Source of the DNA: Synergistaceae bacterium
Lineage (GTDB): Bacteria; Synergistota; Synergistia; Synergistales; Acetomicrobiaceae
NCBI GenBank assembly: GCA_012518015.1
Contig: JAAYTM010000084.1
Location: 1 to 64,000 of the forward strand
Direction: 5' to 3'
Length of the DNA: 64,000 nt
A program made the position numbers and the translations under genes. Position 1 is the first letter of the stretch. The number at the start of each line of letters is the position of its first letter. The notes under the pieces are model-generated. The model saw only the letters and a list, made by a program, of their open reading frames with translations, was not told the DNA's origin and did no database searches. This document shows, piece after piece, positions 53,672-64,000 of the stretch.

Positions 53672-55168
53672 TTGAACAACGGAGATAAAAATATCATAGC
53701 AAACGTCATAGACCCGGAAGAAGCTCGAGTTGCCATATTAGAGGAAGGGCATTTAGTGGAGCTTTTTGCTGAAAGGATGTGGGAAAGGCAAAGAGCGGGC
53801 GAAATATATAAGGCTAGGATCGATAATGTCCTTCCCGGAATCAACGCAGCCTTCGTAAACCTAGGTGAGGGAAGAAACGCCTTTTTGTATCTAGATGACG
53901 CAAAAAACGTCAACGTGAAACCCAATGGCGAAATAGTTGTTCAAGTGACAAAAGTTGCAAGAAAAGACAAAGGGCCGAGGGTCACTGCTCGTATATCTTT
54001 GCCTGGAAGATATGTTGTATTGCTACCCTGCGCTCGCGAGGTGGGGGTTTCTCGGCGCATTGACGATGCTCGCGAGAAAGAGCGACTGAAGGGACTAGCC
54101 AAGCAATCCGTGCCTCCAGGATTTGGAATAATTATTCGTACTGCAGCGGCAGGGATCGACGGGGAAACTTTAAAAGGAGAGATTGATGAGCTTCTAAGTC
54201 TATGGCAGGAAATAATGGATCTGGCCGCCAAAATGCCCACGCCTTCTCTTTTATATCGCGATACAGGTTTGCTTGGGAGAGTTCTTCGGGACGAGTTAGA
54301 TGAAAGGGTTTCTCGGATAGTAGTTGATGACCCGGATCATCACGAGCAAGTGTTGGATTACGTGGCTAAATATGCCAATCAAACTCATCCTACTGTTGAG
54401 TTGTATAGTAAAAATATTCCTATATTTGAGTATTTCGACATAGAAAGAGAGATCAGCGCCATCCTAGAAAGGAAGCTATGGCTTACGTCAGGTGGGTTTT
54501 TGATTATAGATCAAGCGGAAGCGATGACAGTAATAGATGTTAACACCGGCAAGTATGTGGGAACCAGCGATTTGAGACATACAATTTTAGAGACGAACAT
54601 TGAAGCGGCTAAAGAAATTGCAAGACAGCTGAGACTACGAGCGATTGGAGGCATAGTCATCGTCGATTTCATAGACATGGACTATTCCGAAGACAAACAG
54701 AAGCTTTTGGATTGCCTGGAGGAGCTTTTTAGAGAAGACAGACACAAATCCAAAGTTTACGGCGTAACGAAGCTTGGCCTGGTAGAAATCACTCGTAAAC
54801 GCTCAAGGCCTGACCTTAAAACCTATATGACCAGGCCTTGCCCTTTTTGTTCCACGAAGGGGTGGGTGTTAAAAGAAGACGTAGTCGCAATGGATATAAA
54901 GCGTTTTATGCGCAAGGTGATATTATCAAGCAGGACGGAAGCTTTAATACTAGAAGCTCATCCATCGATAGCATGCTATATCGGCGAAATTTTTTTGTCC
55001 CAATGGGTCGAGGAACTTGGACGAGCCATATTTATCGTCGGATCAAAGGATCTGGCATGGGATAAATATCGAATAGAGTTTCAAGGCGCCCTAGATCAAG
55101 CTCTATACAAAATAAACTTGCTTGAAGAAGAAGGAGATCTCGTTGTATATAGAGCGCATCGCCCTTAA
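53672..55168 (+). CDS. rng: Ribonuclease G/E family
   Basis: GEIYKARIDNVLPGINAAFVNLGEGRNAFL S1 region, GGIVIVDFIDMDYSEDKQ, MTRPCPFCSTKGWV zinc link. Confidence 0.94.
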   Translation: MNNGDKNIIANVIDPEEARVAILEEGHLVELFAERMWERQRAGEIYKARIDNVLPGINAAFVNLGEGRNAFLYLDDAKNVNVKPNGEIVVQVTKVARKDKGPRVTARISLPGRYVVLLPCAREVGVSRRIDDAREKERLKGLAKQSVPPGFGIIIRTAAAGIDGETLKGEIDELLSLWQEIMDLAAKMPTPSLLYRDTGLLGRVLRDELDERVSRIVVDDPDHHEQVLDYVAKYANQTHPTVELYSKNIPIFEYFDIEREISAILERKLWLTSGGFLIIDQAEAMTVIDVNTGKYVGTSDLRHTILETNIEAAKEIARQLRLRAIGGIVIVDFIDMDYSEDKQKLLDCLEELFREDRHKSKVYGVTKLGLVEITRKRSRPDLKTYMTRPCPFCSTKGWVLKEDVVAMDIKRFMRKVILSSRTEALILEAHPSIACYIGEIFLSQWVEELGRAIFIVGSKDLAWDKYRIEFQGALDQALYKINLLEEEGDLVVYRAHRP

Positions 55169-58100
55169 TGGGTTTAAAAGCTTCGGAGAGCATGTAGAAA
55201 TATTGCTATCGAGGAAATTAACCGTCATTGCGGGTCCAAATGGGAGCGGGAAGAGCAACATTTTGGATGCTGTTAGATGGGTATTGGGAGAACAATCTCC
55301 GACCCGCTTGAGGATCTCAAAGCAAAGCGACTTGCTCTTTCAAGGAAGTCCCTCGTGGCCACCGGCCAAGGAAGCATGGGTTTCGTTTGTGGCTAAACAT
55401 GATGGTAAATCACGAATCTTCAAGCGCATACTTGATGAAAATGGCTCCACCTTTATAGTGGATGGAAAAAAGATCAGACTCTATGAAATGGAAGAAGAAA
55501 AGCGCCGTTTGGGATTAGAGGGGATTGATTTTGCCTTCATAAGCCAGGGCGAAGTATTGGAAGTTATAAACCAAAGACCCAACGACAGAAGAGAAAACCT
55601 GGAACTCCTATTTGGCATAGCTTCCTATCGCAAAAAGAGGGAAGAAGCGCTTTTAAAGCTTGTTGGCGTAGATGAGGAAGCACGAAGACTTAAAACATTG
55701 ATTGATGAGCTAAAACTTAGGCGAAATGATATTCACCCACAGGTGTTAAAGGCTACGAGAAAGAAAGAGCTTCAAGATTCCTTGGAAAATATTACAAAGA
55801 GGATGAAGGAGCTTGAATACGCAAAAATTTTGCGTGACCTTGAGGTTCATATAGCGCACAAAACAGAGATCAATCGCAAATGTTCCGCTGCAGAGATGTG
55901 GGTTTTACTTTGGGAAAGGGCTTTGAATTTTTTTGAAGAAAAAGTCAAGGCCCTGGAGATCAAGTACAAGGAAAATAAAGAAAACCTTTTAAATCTTTCT
56001 GCAGAAGTTAGAAATTTGAAGAAGAAATTGTCTTCTTTATCTTTGGAACGTAAGAGTACAAAAGACCTCTACTTGCGATTGAAGAAAGAGATTGATGTGG
56101 CTCGTAGGTCCATGCAAAAACTTGAGTCGGAGAAGGGAAAATTAGAGTTCGTCATCGAGGACTTAAGTAGCGAGTTAAACGCGAGGAAAAGACAATATAG
56201 TGAATTGGGATCGATGATAAATGAGCGGATTTCAAAGATAAAGGAGCTTGCTATAACCAAGGAAAAACTGCTCGAAAAAAAAGCTTATTATGAGGCAGCT
56301 GCTCTAGATTTAAAGCGCAAGATCCGTTTTATGGGGAAAAGCTACGGTGATTTAGTGGCCCAAAGGCTAAATATTCAAAAAGAGCTGTTGAAATATGAAG
56401 AGACTTTAAAGGAGATTGATTTCCACTTACATGTGGAAGAGAAGGCCTTTGAGGATCTATCGTCAGAGCGCTCTAAGGCCTTTGCTCAGGTCCAAAATTT
56501 AGCCTCCGAGTTGCAGTCCAGAAGGAAAGAAGAGATCAAACTAAGCTCTGATATCGAAAGAATAAAGGACATGCTGGCTTCCGGGGCTTATCCCAGGCCT
56601 GTGGAATTTCTATTGGCAGCCAAAAGGCTCGGAAAGCTAAACGTCGATTTCAAGGCATTTGTTGATGTTATATCTTGTCCGAAGGAGTACATTGTTGCCT
56701 TGCAATCCTTTTTGGGTGGCAGGCAGTTTTGGATACTGGTACATGACGAAGACAGCGCTCTCAAGTGTATCGACCATATAAAGAGGGCAAACGTGGGAAG
56801 AGCCACCTTCCTGCCTTTAAATAGAGCCAATCCGCGGAGGAAAGCTCTAAATATCTTGCCTGACGGAACAGACGTGATAGGTTGGTTAATTGAACTGATT
56901 GATTACGATACCAAGTGGGAGAAGGGAGTCATGCATCTTCTTGGAAACTTACTGCTCGTAAGTGATTATGAAGGGGGAGCTCAAATCTCAAGGATGTATA
57001 AAGCCTTTCCCGTGGTTACTTTAGAAGGGGAAGTTTTTTTACCCAGCGGGACAATATCGGGTGGCGGCGCAGTCGAGCCCTCAAAGAATGTGTTAGATCT
57101 TAAAAATTCTTTGAGAGAAAAAATAGACGCACTTAAAACCCTTCGAGGAGAAACAAAACAGTTAAATCTTGCGTTAACTAGAGAAGAAAAGAAAGAAATA
57201 TCTTTAAAAAATAAAACTCAAGAAAAATTAGATTTAATTAATGAGCTTAAGGAAAAAAGAGAAAAAATAATGACATTACTAGAAAGTGACAGCAAAAAGA
57301 TTGCCGGATTTGATGTTGAAATTTCGAAATTGAAAAAAGAAATTCGCGAGTGCATCTCATGTTTGAGCGGGCATAGTTTAGAGCTTCAAAAGGCTATTTC
57401 AGGAATTGCAGAAATGAAGGAGTTAGATTTAAACGATAAATTGCAGGATGACTTAAATGTGTTGGCAAAAGAAATAGAAGTGATGCAAGAGAGGATAAAA
57501 GGGCGTCAGGATGTTTTGAAGAAAGTTCAGGAAGATTTGTCCTCCATCGAGGGCTACATATCTACGAGGCAAAAGGAAGCGATTAAGGCCGAAAATTTAA
57601 TCCGGGATTACGGTTTTAAGATTTCCGAAGATGCGTCAGTCTATAAAAATCTGTGGCATGAGCAAAGGATGCTTGAAGAGGAGATAAAAGCGTTAGAAAA
57701 AGAAATAGAAAAGGCCGAGAAGTTAGCACGTAAGATATCTTCAAAGCGCGAAAGAGCCAAAGATCGATACAAAAGACTTGAAGTTGAAAGTTCTTTATTG
57801 GAAGAAAAGTTGAAAAACCTGTTTGAACAAAAGGCAAAGCTTGAAGAAGAGGATGGCAGTGAAGTAAAGGATGTATCTTGCATCGACGATGAAGAAATAA
57901 AGAGCCTTAAGACGAAGGCTAAGAAGGTACAATATGAGCTCGCCCAATTTTTTGACGTAGACAGCGGCGTTTTGTCCGAGGATGCGTCATTGGCAGCACG
58001 TATTTCTTATTTGTCTGAACAACATAACGATGTGTGTGTGGCTAAAAAAGAGCTCGAATCAATGATAGAAGATACGGACAGGCAGGCTGGTATTTTGTTC

Positions 58101-58550
58101 GAGGGGGCTTTGAGCGCGATCAATCGACGTTTTAACGCGATATTCGTAAGGTTATTTGGAGGTGGCGAAGCCCGTCTTGCTATGAGTGACGAATTTGACC
58201 TTTGGAATTCAGGCGTAGATATTTCAGCCAGGCCGCCTGGCAAACGTCCTCAAAGTTTAGCTCAACTTTCCGGGGGTGAGCGCTCCCTGACGGCAATAGC
58301 TTATCTTTTTTCGACCATGGAGGAAGCTCTTGTTCCCCTGGCTATCTTGGATGAAGTTGATGCTTCTTTGGATGAAGCTAACCTGAGGCGTTTTGCTGAA
58401 TTGGTGGAGGAGTATTCGCAAAACATCCAGATAGTGGCAATTACTCATAGAAGGTTGACCATGGAGAAGGCAGATATAATGTACGGTGTTACCTTAGAAG
58501 AACCGGGGTTATCTAAGGTAATAAGCGTAAAACTTTCTGAGTGGGAATGA
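55143..58550 (+). CDS. smc: Chromosome segregation protein SMC
   Basis: IERIALNGFKSFGEH, GPNGSGKSNILDAVRWVLGEQ, hinge GRATFLPLNRA, LSGGERSLTAIAYLFS; TTG 55143 behind AAGGAG preferred over 55122. Confidence 0.95.
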   Translation: MYIERIALNGFKSFGEHVEILLSRKLTVIAGPNGSGKSNILDAVRWVLGEQSPTRLRISKQSDLLFQGSPSWPPAKEAWVSFVAKHDGKSRIFKRILDENGSTFIVDGKKIRLYEMEEEKRRLGLEGIDFAFISQGEVLEVINQRPNDRRENLELLFGIASYRKKREEALLKLVGVDEEARRLKTLIDELKLRRNDIHPQVLKATRKKELQDSLENITKRMKELEYAKILRDLEVHIAHKTEINRKCSAAEMWVLLWERALNFFEEKVKALEIKYKENKENLLNLSAEVRNLKKKLSSLSLERKSTKDLYLRLKKEIDVARRSMQKLESEKGKLEFVIEDLSSELNARKRQYSELGSMINERISKIKELAITKEKLLEKKAYYEAAALDLKRKIRFMGKSYGDLVAQRLNIQKELLKYEETLKEIDFHLHVEEKAFEDLSSERSKAFAQVQNLASELQSRRKEEIKLSSDIERIKDMLASGAYPRPVEFLLAAKRLGKLNVDFKAFVDVISCPKEYIVALQSFLGGRQFWILVHDEDSALKCIDHIKRANVGRATFLPLNRANPRRKALNILPDGTDVIGWLIELIDYDTKWEKGVMHLLGNLLLVSDYEGGAQISRMYKAFPVVTLEGEVFLPSGTISGGGAVEPSKNVLDLKNSLREKIDALKTLRGETKQLNLALTREEKKEISLKNKTQEKLDLINELKEKREKIMTLLESDSKKIAGFDVEISKLKKEIRECISCLSGHSLELQKAISGIAEMKELDLNDKLQDDLNVLAKEIEVMQERIKGRQDVLKKVQEDLSSIEGYISTRQKEAIKAENLIRDYGFKISEDASVYKNLWHEQRMLEEEIKALEKEIEKAEKLARKISSKRERAKDRYKRLEVESSLLEEKLKNLFEQKAKLEEEDGSEVKDVSCIDDEEIKSLKTKAKKVQYELAQFFDVDSGVLSEDASLAARISYLSEQHNDVCVAKKELESMIEDTDRQAGILFEGALSAINRRFNAIFVRLFGGGEARLAMSDEFDLWNSGVDISARPPGKRPQSLAQLSGGERSLTAIAYLFSTMEEALVPLAILDEVDASLDEANLRRFAELVEEYSQNIQIVAITHRRLTMEKADIMYGVTLEEPGLSKVISVKLSEWE

Positions 58551-58555
58551 TTTAA

Positions 58556-59287
58556 TTGATAGAGAGCACTTTCGATGACATACTTTATGGAAAATTGAAG
58601 ATGCACCAACCTTTGCACGGGCCACGCATATCTGTAGATACGATATTATTGTCTTGGTTTGCAAAACTCAAAAACGATGACAATGTCATTGAGCTGGGCA
58701 CGGCTAGCGGAGCAGTGGCCTTGATCTTGGCTAAAAGATGGCCCCACGTCCCCGTAATAAGGGCCATTGACATTCAAGAAGACCTGATAAAGATGGCCAA
58801 AGAAAACGCGGCGATCAACGGCCTTAGCGATCGCGTGGTGTTTGAAGTGGGGGATATAAGAAAAATACACGCTCTTTACCCAACCCAATCCTTTGACGTT
58901 GTTGTGGTTAACCCACCTTATAACGATATTTCTGGAAGCAGGATCAGTCCCAAACGAAATTTGGCCATCTCGAGGCAAGGGATCGCCTGCACTCTTGAAG
59001 ATGTAATAAAGGCGTCATTTTACTTGTTAAAGGACAAGGGGAGACTTTATCTTATATTGAGGGCAAAGCGCATCTCAGAGCTTTGCTACTTTCTTGAAAA
59101 GAATCGGATGCCGCTTAAAAGACTTAAAGTCGTGTACCCTAAGCCGGGAAGGGAGGCCTCGGTAGTCTTGGTTGAGGCCAGAAGAAATACTGGCAGGGGA
59201 GCTTGCATAGAACCACCTGTATATATCTGTGATGAATCAGGAAATTACACGCCCGAACTTCTTTCGGCTTACAAAATAGGTGAATGA
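58556..59287 (+). CDS. TrmN6-like tRNA1(Val) (adenine-N6)-methyltransferase
   Basis: DNVIELGTASGAVALILAKR, DVVVVNPPYNDISGSR (NPPY). Confidence 0.85.
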   Translation: MIESTFDDILYGKLKMHQPLHGPRISVDTILLSWFAKLKNDDNVIELGTASGAVALILAKRWPHVPVIRAIDIQEDLIKMAKENAAINGLSDRVVFEVGDIRKIHALYPTQSFDVVVVNPPYNDISGSRISPKRNLAISRQGIACTLEDVIKASFYLLKDKGRLYLILRAKRISELCYFLEKNRMPLKRLKVVYPKPGREASVVLVEARRNTGRGACIEPPVYICDESGNYTPELLSAYKIGE

Positions 59288-60141
59288 CGGTGCCTCTTTT
59301 TGTCGTACCCACGCCCATCGGCAATTTAAAAGATATAACTTTTAGGGCACTTGATACGATAAAAACTGCAGATGTTTTACTTTGTGAAGATACTAGACGT
59401 ACCATGAAGCTCCTTAACTATTACGATATTAAGGTCAAAATGCTTTCTTATCACGAACATAACGAAAGAAATCGTACGAAAGAAGTCCTAGATATGTTGA
59501 GCAAAGGCTTAAAGGTAGCTTTGACCTCTGATGCGGGTACCCCCTGCATATCTGATCCGGGGTACATTTTGGTATCAGAGGCGATAAAGGCAGGGTTTGA
59601 AGTTGACGCACTGCCTGGGCCCTCTGCCATTTTGCCCGCCCTTATCATGTCAGGTCTTCCAATGGATCGTTTCTTTTTTCTGGGCTTTCTTCCGGATAAA
59701 AGGGGTCCAAGGAGAAAATTTTTAGCTTCTTTAAAAAAACTTGCCTTTACTTCAATTTTTTATGTTGCCCCCCATAAATTAAAGCGCGATTTGTCGGATA
59801 TCCTCGGAGTGTGGGGCGACAGGCAAGCTGCCTTGATCAGGGAGATATCCAAATTGCATCAGGAGTGCCGCCGCAACTTGCTGTCCGAACTCTTAAAAGA
59901 AGCTGAAGGAATAAAAGGAGAGCTGACACTTGTGGTGGATGGGTCCCAAGATGTATCTCAAAAAGAAGAGGACGACTCTTGGCAAAAAGTGGCCACCCAT
60001 TTGCGAAATTGTGGTATGCCCCTAAAAGATGTTGCAAAAACGCTATCCGAAAGCTATGGTATAAAGAAAAATCTAGTCAGAAAATTCGTCTTGGATCAAG
60101 AAAGATTAGAAAGATTGGAGGAGGAAAAAGATGAATCGTGA
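59284..60141 (+). CDS. rsmI: 16S rRNA (cytidine-1402-2'-O)-methyltransferase
   Basis: LFVVPTPIGNLKDITFRALDTIKTADVLLCEDTRRTMKLL, SDAGTPCISDPGYILV. Confidence 0.95.
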   Translation: MTVPLFVVPTPIGNLKDITFRALDTIKTADVLLCEDTRRTMKLLNYYDIKVKMLSYHEHNERNRTKEVLDMLSKGLKVALTSDAGTPCISDPGYILVSEAIKAGFEVDALPGPSAILPALIMSGLPMDRFFFLGFLPDKRGPRRKFLASLKKLAFTSIFYVAPHKLKRDLSDILGVWGDRQAALIREISKLHQECRRNLLSELLKEAEGIKGELTLVVDGSQDVSQKEEDDSWQKVATHLRNCGMPLKDVAKTLSESYGIKKNLVRKFVLDQERLERLEEEKDES

Positions 60142-62071
60142 AAGTTGCTTTTACATCACAACTCCCATTTATTACGTGAACGACGTTCCTCATATTGGTC
60201 ATGCTTACACTACGGTGGCCGCCGATGTGATGGCCAGGTATAAGAGGATGCACGGCATTGACGTCCTTTTTTCGACCGGCACTGACGAACATGGTCAAAA
60301 GGTTCAGCAGGCAGCCCAAAAAGAAGGCGTGACACCTCAGCAGTTGGCCGACAGGACCGTCCAAAATTTCAAAAACTTATGGGAGAAACTAAACATTTCT
60401 TATGACGACTTCATAAGGACTACTGAACCAAGACACATCGAAGTAGTGCAATATATTTTTAAAAAACTTATGGACCAAGGCGATATCTACAAGGGAACAT
60501 ACGAAGGTTGGTATTGTATTCCCTGCGAAACCTATGTATCGAAAAGTCAATTGGGCGAAGACATGATCTGCCCTGATTGCAAGAGGCCTTTGGAAAAGAT
60601 GACTGAAGAAAGCTACTTCTTTCGCATGTCCAAGTACGAACAGCCGCTTCTTGAGTTTTACGAGAATAATCCAACGGCGATCTTACCTGAATCTCGCTAC
60701 AATGAGATAGTTAGCTTCATAAGGATGGGGCTAAAAGACCAGTCCGTATCTAGGACAACTTTGAAGTGGGGCATACCAATACCGGGCGATGATGCTCACG
60801 TAGTGTACGTTTGGTTTGATGCCCTTATAAATTACTTGACTGTCTGCGGATATCCTGAGGACGAACAAAGGTGGAGGAAATATTGGCCCGTAGTGCATCA
60901 CTTGGTTGGCAAGGATATACTTCGTTTTCATAGCGTGGTATGGCCTGCTATGCTTCTGGCGCTTGGGGTTAATCCTCCTAAACAGGTCTTCGCTCACGGA
61001 TGGTGGACCGTTGAAGGAGAAAAGATGTCCAAATCGAAAGGCAACGTCGTGGATCCCTTTGAGATTATCGAGATTTACGGCGTCGATCCCTTTCGCTACT
61101 TCCTGCTGAGGGAGGTGTCCTTCGGTTTGGACGGAGACTTTTCGGAAAAGGCGTTGGTGCAGAGGATCAATTTCGATTTGGCGAACGATCTAGGAAATTT
61201 GCTATCTAGAACGTTACAGATGGTTGTAAAATATTTTGGCGGAATTGTGCCAGAACCCATGCTTGAGCCCACCAAGGAAGATGCTGAGATAGGAAAAGAA
61301 GTAGTTAAAAGACTGATGCAAAAATTTGACAGCTACATGTCTCGTTTTGCCTATGATGAGGCTTTAAGGGAGATATGGGCTTACATTGGTTTGGCCAATA
61401 AATATATAGACATAACCATGCCTTGGAAATTGGGGGAGGAAGGCGAAAAGGATCGTTTGAGCAACGTGTTGTACAACTTATGCGAAGCTTTAAAAAACAT
61501 TGCCCTTCTTGTTGCTCCCTTTATGCCTGAAAAATCGTTTGAGATATGGGAACAGCTCGGCCTAAAGGATAAACTTTCTATGGATAGCTTTGAAACGATG
61601 GATAGGCCCTTCCCGGCGGGGACGGCCATCAGCAAAAAGGGAGTCCTTTTTCCTCGAATTGATCTAAAAAAATGGGCTGTTGAAAAAGCGGAAAGAGATT
61701 CCAAAAAAGGCTTACAACCAGATCCCGGAGAACACGAAGACGAGATATCGATCGATGATTTCAAAAAAGTTGAACTTAGAGTGGCAAAGATCGTTGCCGT
61801 TGATCACATCCCCGGAGCCGATAAACTTTATAAGCTGTCGATTGATCTTGGATATGAGCGAAGAATGATAGTTGCAGGTATAAAGGAATTTTATTCCCCA
61901 GAGGACCTTGTAGGCAAAAAAATTGTGGTGATATGCAACTTGAAGCCCGCTAAGCTTCGAGGAGTTGTAAGCAATGGAATGCTTTTGGCCGCGGAGTCTC
62001 CGGACGGATCCCAACTAGCGCTCCTTACTGTGGACAACGAAGACATACCCTTGGGAAGCCGCGTGCATTGA
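60131..62071 (+). CDS. metG: Methionyl-tRNA synthetase with C-terminal tRNA-binding domain
   Basis: ITTPIYYVNDVPHIGHAYTTVAADV, KMSKSKGNVVDP, C-terminal FKKVELRVAKIVAVDHIPGADKLYKLSIDLG. Confidence 0.97.
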   Translation: MNRESCFYITTPIYYVNDVPHIGHAYTTVAADVMARYKRMHGIDVLFSTGTDEHGQKVQQAAQKEGVTPQQLADRTVQNFKNLWEKLNISYDDFIRTTEPRHIEVVQYIFKKLMDQGDIYKGTYEGWYCIPCETYVSKSQLGEDMICPDCKRPLEKMTEESYFFRMSKYEQPLLEFYENNPTAILPESRYNEIVSFIRMGLKDQSVSRTTLKWGIPIPGDDAHVVYVWFDALINYLTVCGYPEDEQRWRKYWPVVHHLVGKDILRFHSVVWPAMLLALGVNPPKQVFAHGWWTVEGEKMSKSKGNVVDPFEIIEIYGVDPFRYFLLREVSFGLDGDFSEKALVQRINFDLANDLGNLLSRTLQMVVKYFGGIVPEPMLEPTKEDAEIGKEVVKRLMQKFDSYMSRFAYDEALREIWAYIGLANKYIDITMPWKLGEEGEKDRLSNVLYNLCEALKNIALLVAPFMPEKSFEIWEQLGLKDKLSMDSFETMDRPFPAGTAISKKGVLFPRIDLKKWAVEKAERDSKKGLQPDPGEHEDEISIDDFKKVELRVAKIVAVDHIPGADKLYKLSIDLGYERRMIVAGIKEFYSPEDLVGKKIVVICNLKPAKLRGVVSNGMLLAAESPDGSQLALLTVDNEDIPLGSRVH

Positions 62072-62103
62072 GCCTATATTAATTTAAGGGAGTTGTAACG
62101 GTT

Positions 62104-62877
62104 GTGTCCCTAGTTGATACTCATTGTCATATATACATGCCAGCATTAAAGTCAAGACTCGATGATGTTCTGTCAAGAGCAGTTGACAGAGGTTTAAGTC
62201 GCTTGTTGATAGTTGGAGCTGACGAGGCCTCAAGCTTTGAGGCCCTATCGCTGGCAAAGGAGATATCTTCGATAAGGACATTCGCTGCTGTTGGCGTTCA
62301 TCCACATGACGCTAAAGAGTTAAATGGAGTAATACCTGAAGAACTCATTTCTTTGGGTGAAAACGAACATGTCATCGCCATAGGGGAGACGGGATTGGAT
62401 TATTATCGCAACCTCTCCCCTGCCAGTGCCCAGCGGGATATCTTTGCAAAGCACATAGAGTGGGCCAAAAGCTTGAAAAAACCGCTGATATGTCATATAA
62501 GGGATGCTTACGATGAGGCGTTAGCTATCCTAAAGTCGGAAGGCGCCCATGAAGTGGGCGGGATTTTGCATTGCTTTCAGGGGAACAAAGATCATGCAAT
62601 GAGGGCAATCGATATGGGATTTTATATCTCCTTTGCATGTAATATCACGTATAAGAAAAATGAAATCTTAAGAGAAGTGTCCGCGTCCATTCCCTTGGAC
62701 AGGGTACTTTGTGAAACTGATTCTCCTTATCTTTCGCCTGAAAATTCGCGGGGAAAGGTAAATGAACCGGCCAACGTGAGTTATGTTTATGAGACCATAG
62801 CTTCATTGCGGGGCATGCCTTTTGATGAGTTAACAAAAGTTGTAATGGAAAATTCGATCAGTCTTTTAGGATGGTAA
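62104..62877 (+). CDS. TatD family hydrolase
   Basis: LVDTHCHIYMPAL, VGVHPHDAKEL, AIGETGLDYYR, CETDSPYLSPE. Confidence 0.95.
   Translation: MSLVDTHCHIYMPALKSRLDDVLSRAVDRGLSRLLIVGADEASSFEALSLAKEISSIRTFAAVGVHPHDAKELNGVIPEELISLGENEHVIAIGETGLDYYRNLSPASAQRDIFAKHIEWAKSLKKPLICHIRDAYDEALAILKSEGAHEVGGILHCFQGNKDHAMRAIDMGFYISFACNITYKKNEILREVSASIPLDRVLCETDSPYLSPENSRGKVNEPANVSYVYETIASLRGMPFDELTKVVMENSISLLGW

Positions 62878-64000
<1,123 letters not shown>

Overview
The window is a gene-dense housekeeping segment of a bacterial chromosome with almost all genes on the + strand. Diderm-type genes (LptA/OstA-like, LptB), gene content and heavy TTG/GTG start usage suggest an anaerobic, Synergistota-like organism; that is an inference from gene content, with no database search. 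In order it contains: an alanine block (AGCS symporter end, alr, ald); transketolase, TrmI, QueH, an orphan HypE-like protein and rubredoxin; a T-box-led thrC-thrB-lysC-asd operon followed by lptA-like and lptB; one minus-strand hydrogenase-maturation-type protease; murJ, hslO, tsaD; CIRCE-groES-groEL; larB, rnr, an AI-2E transporter, mobB, a membrane pyrophosphatase; dnaG-rpoD; an eRF1/Vms1-like protein close to an RqcP-like S4 protein; eno-rex; yajC-secD-secF; a radical SAM protein; recJ, relA/spoT, dtd; mreBCD-pbp2-minCDE-rodA; the TIGR03960/TIGR03936-type pair with rng; smc; and rsmI-metG-tatD-tgt (tgt runs off the window end). I saw no CRISPR array, prophage, IS element, rRNA or obvious tRNA. 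The observations most worth a second look are the eRF1/Vms1-like gene beside the RqcP-like gene, a Cys-rich 56-aa ORF missed by the ORF track, the radical SAM/helical small protein pair, the T-box-controlled operon, and structured leaders upstream of groES and hppA.
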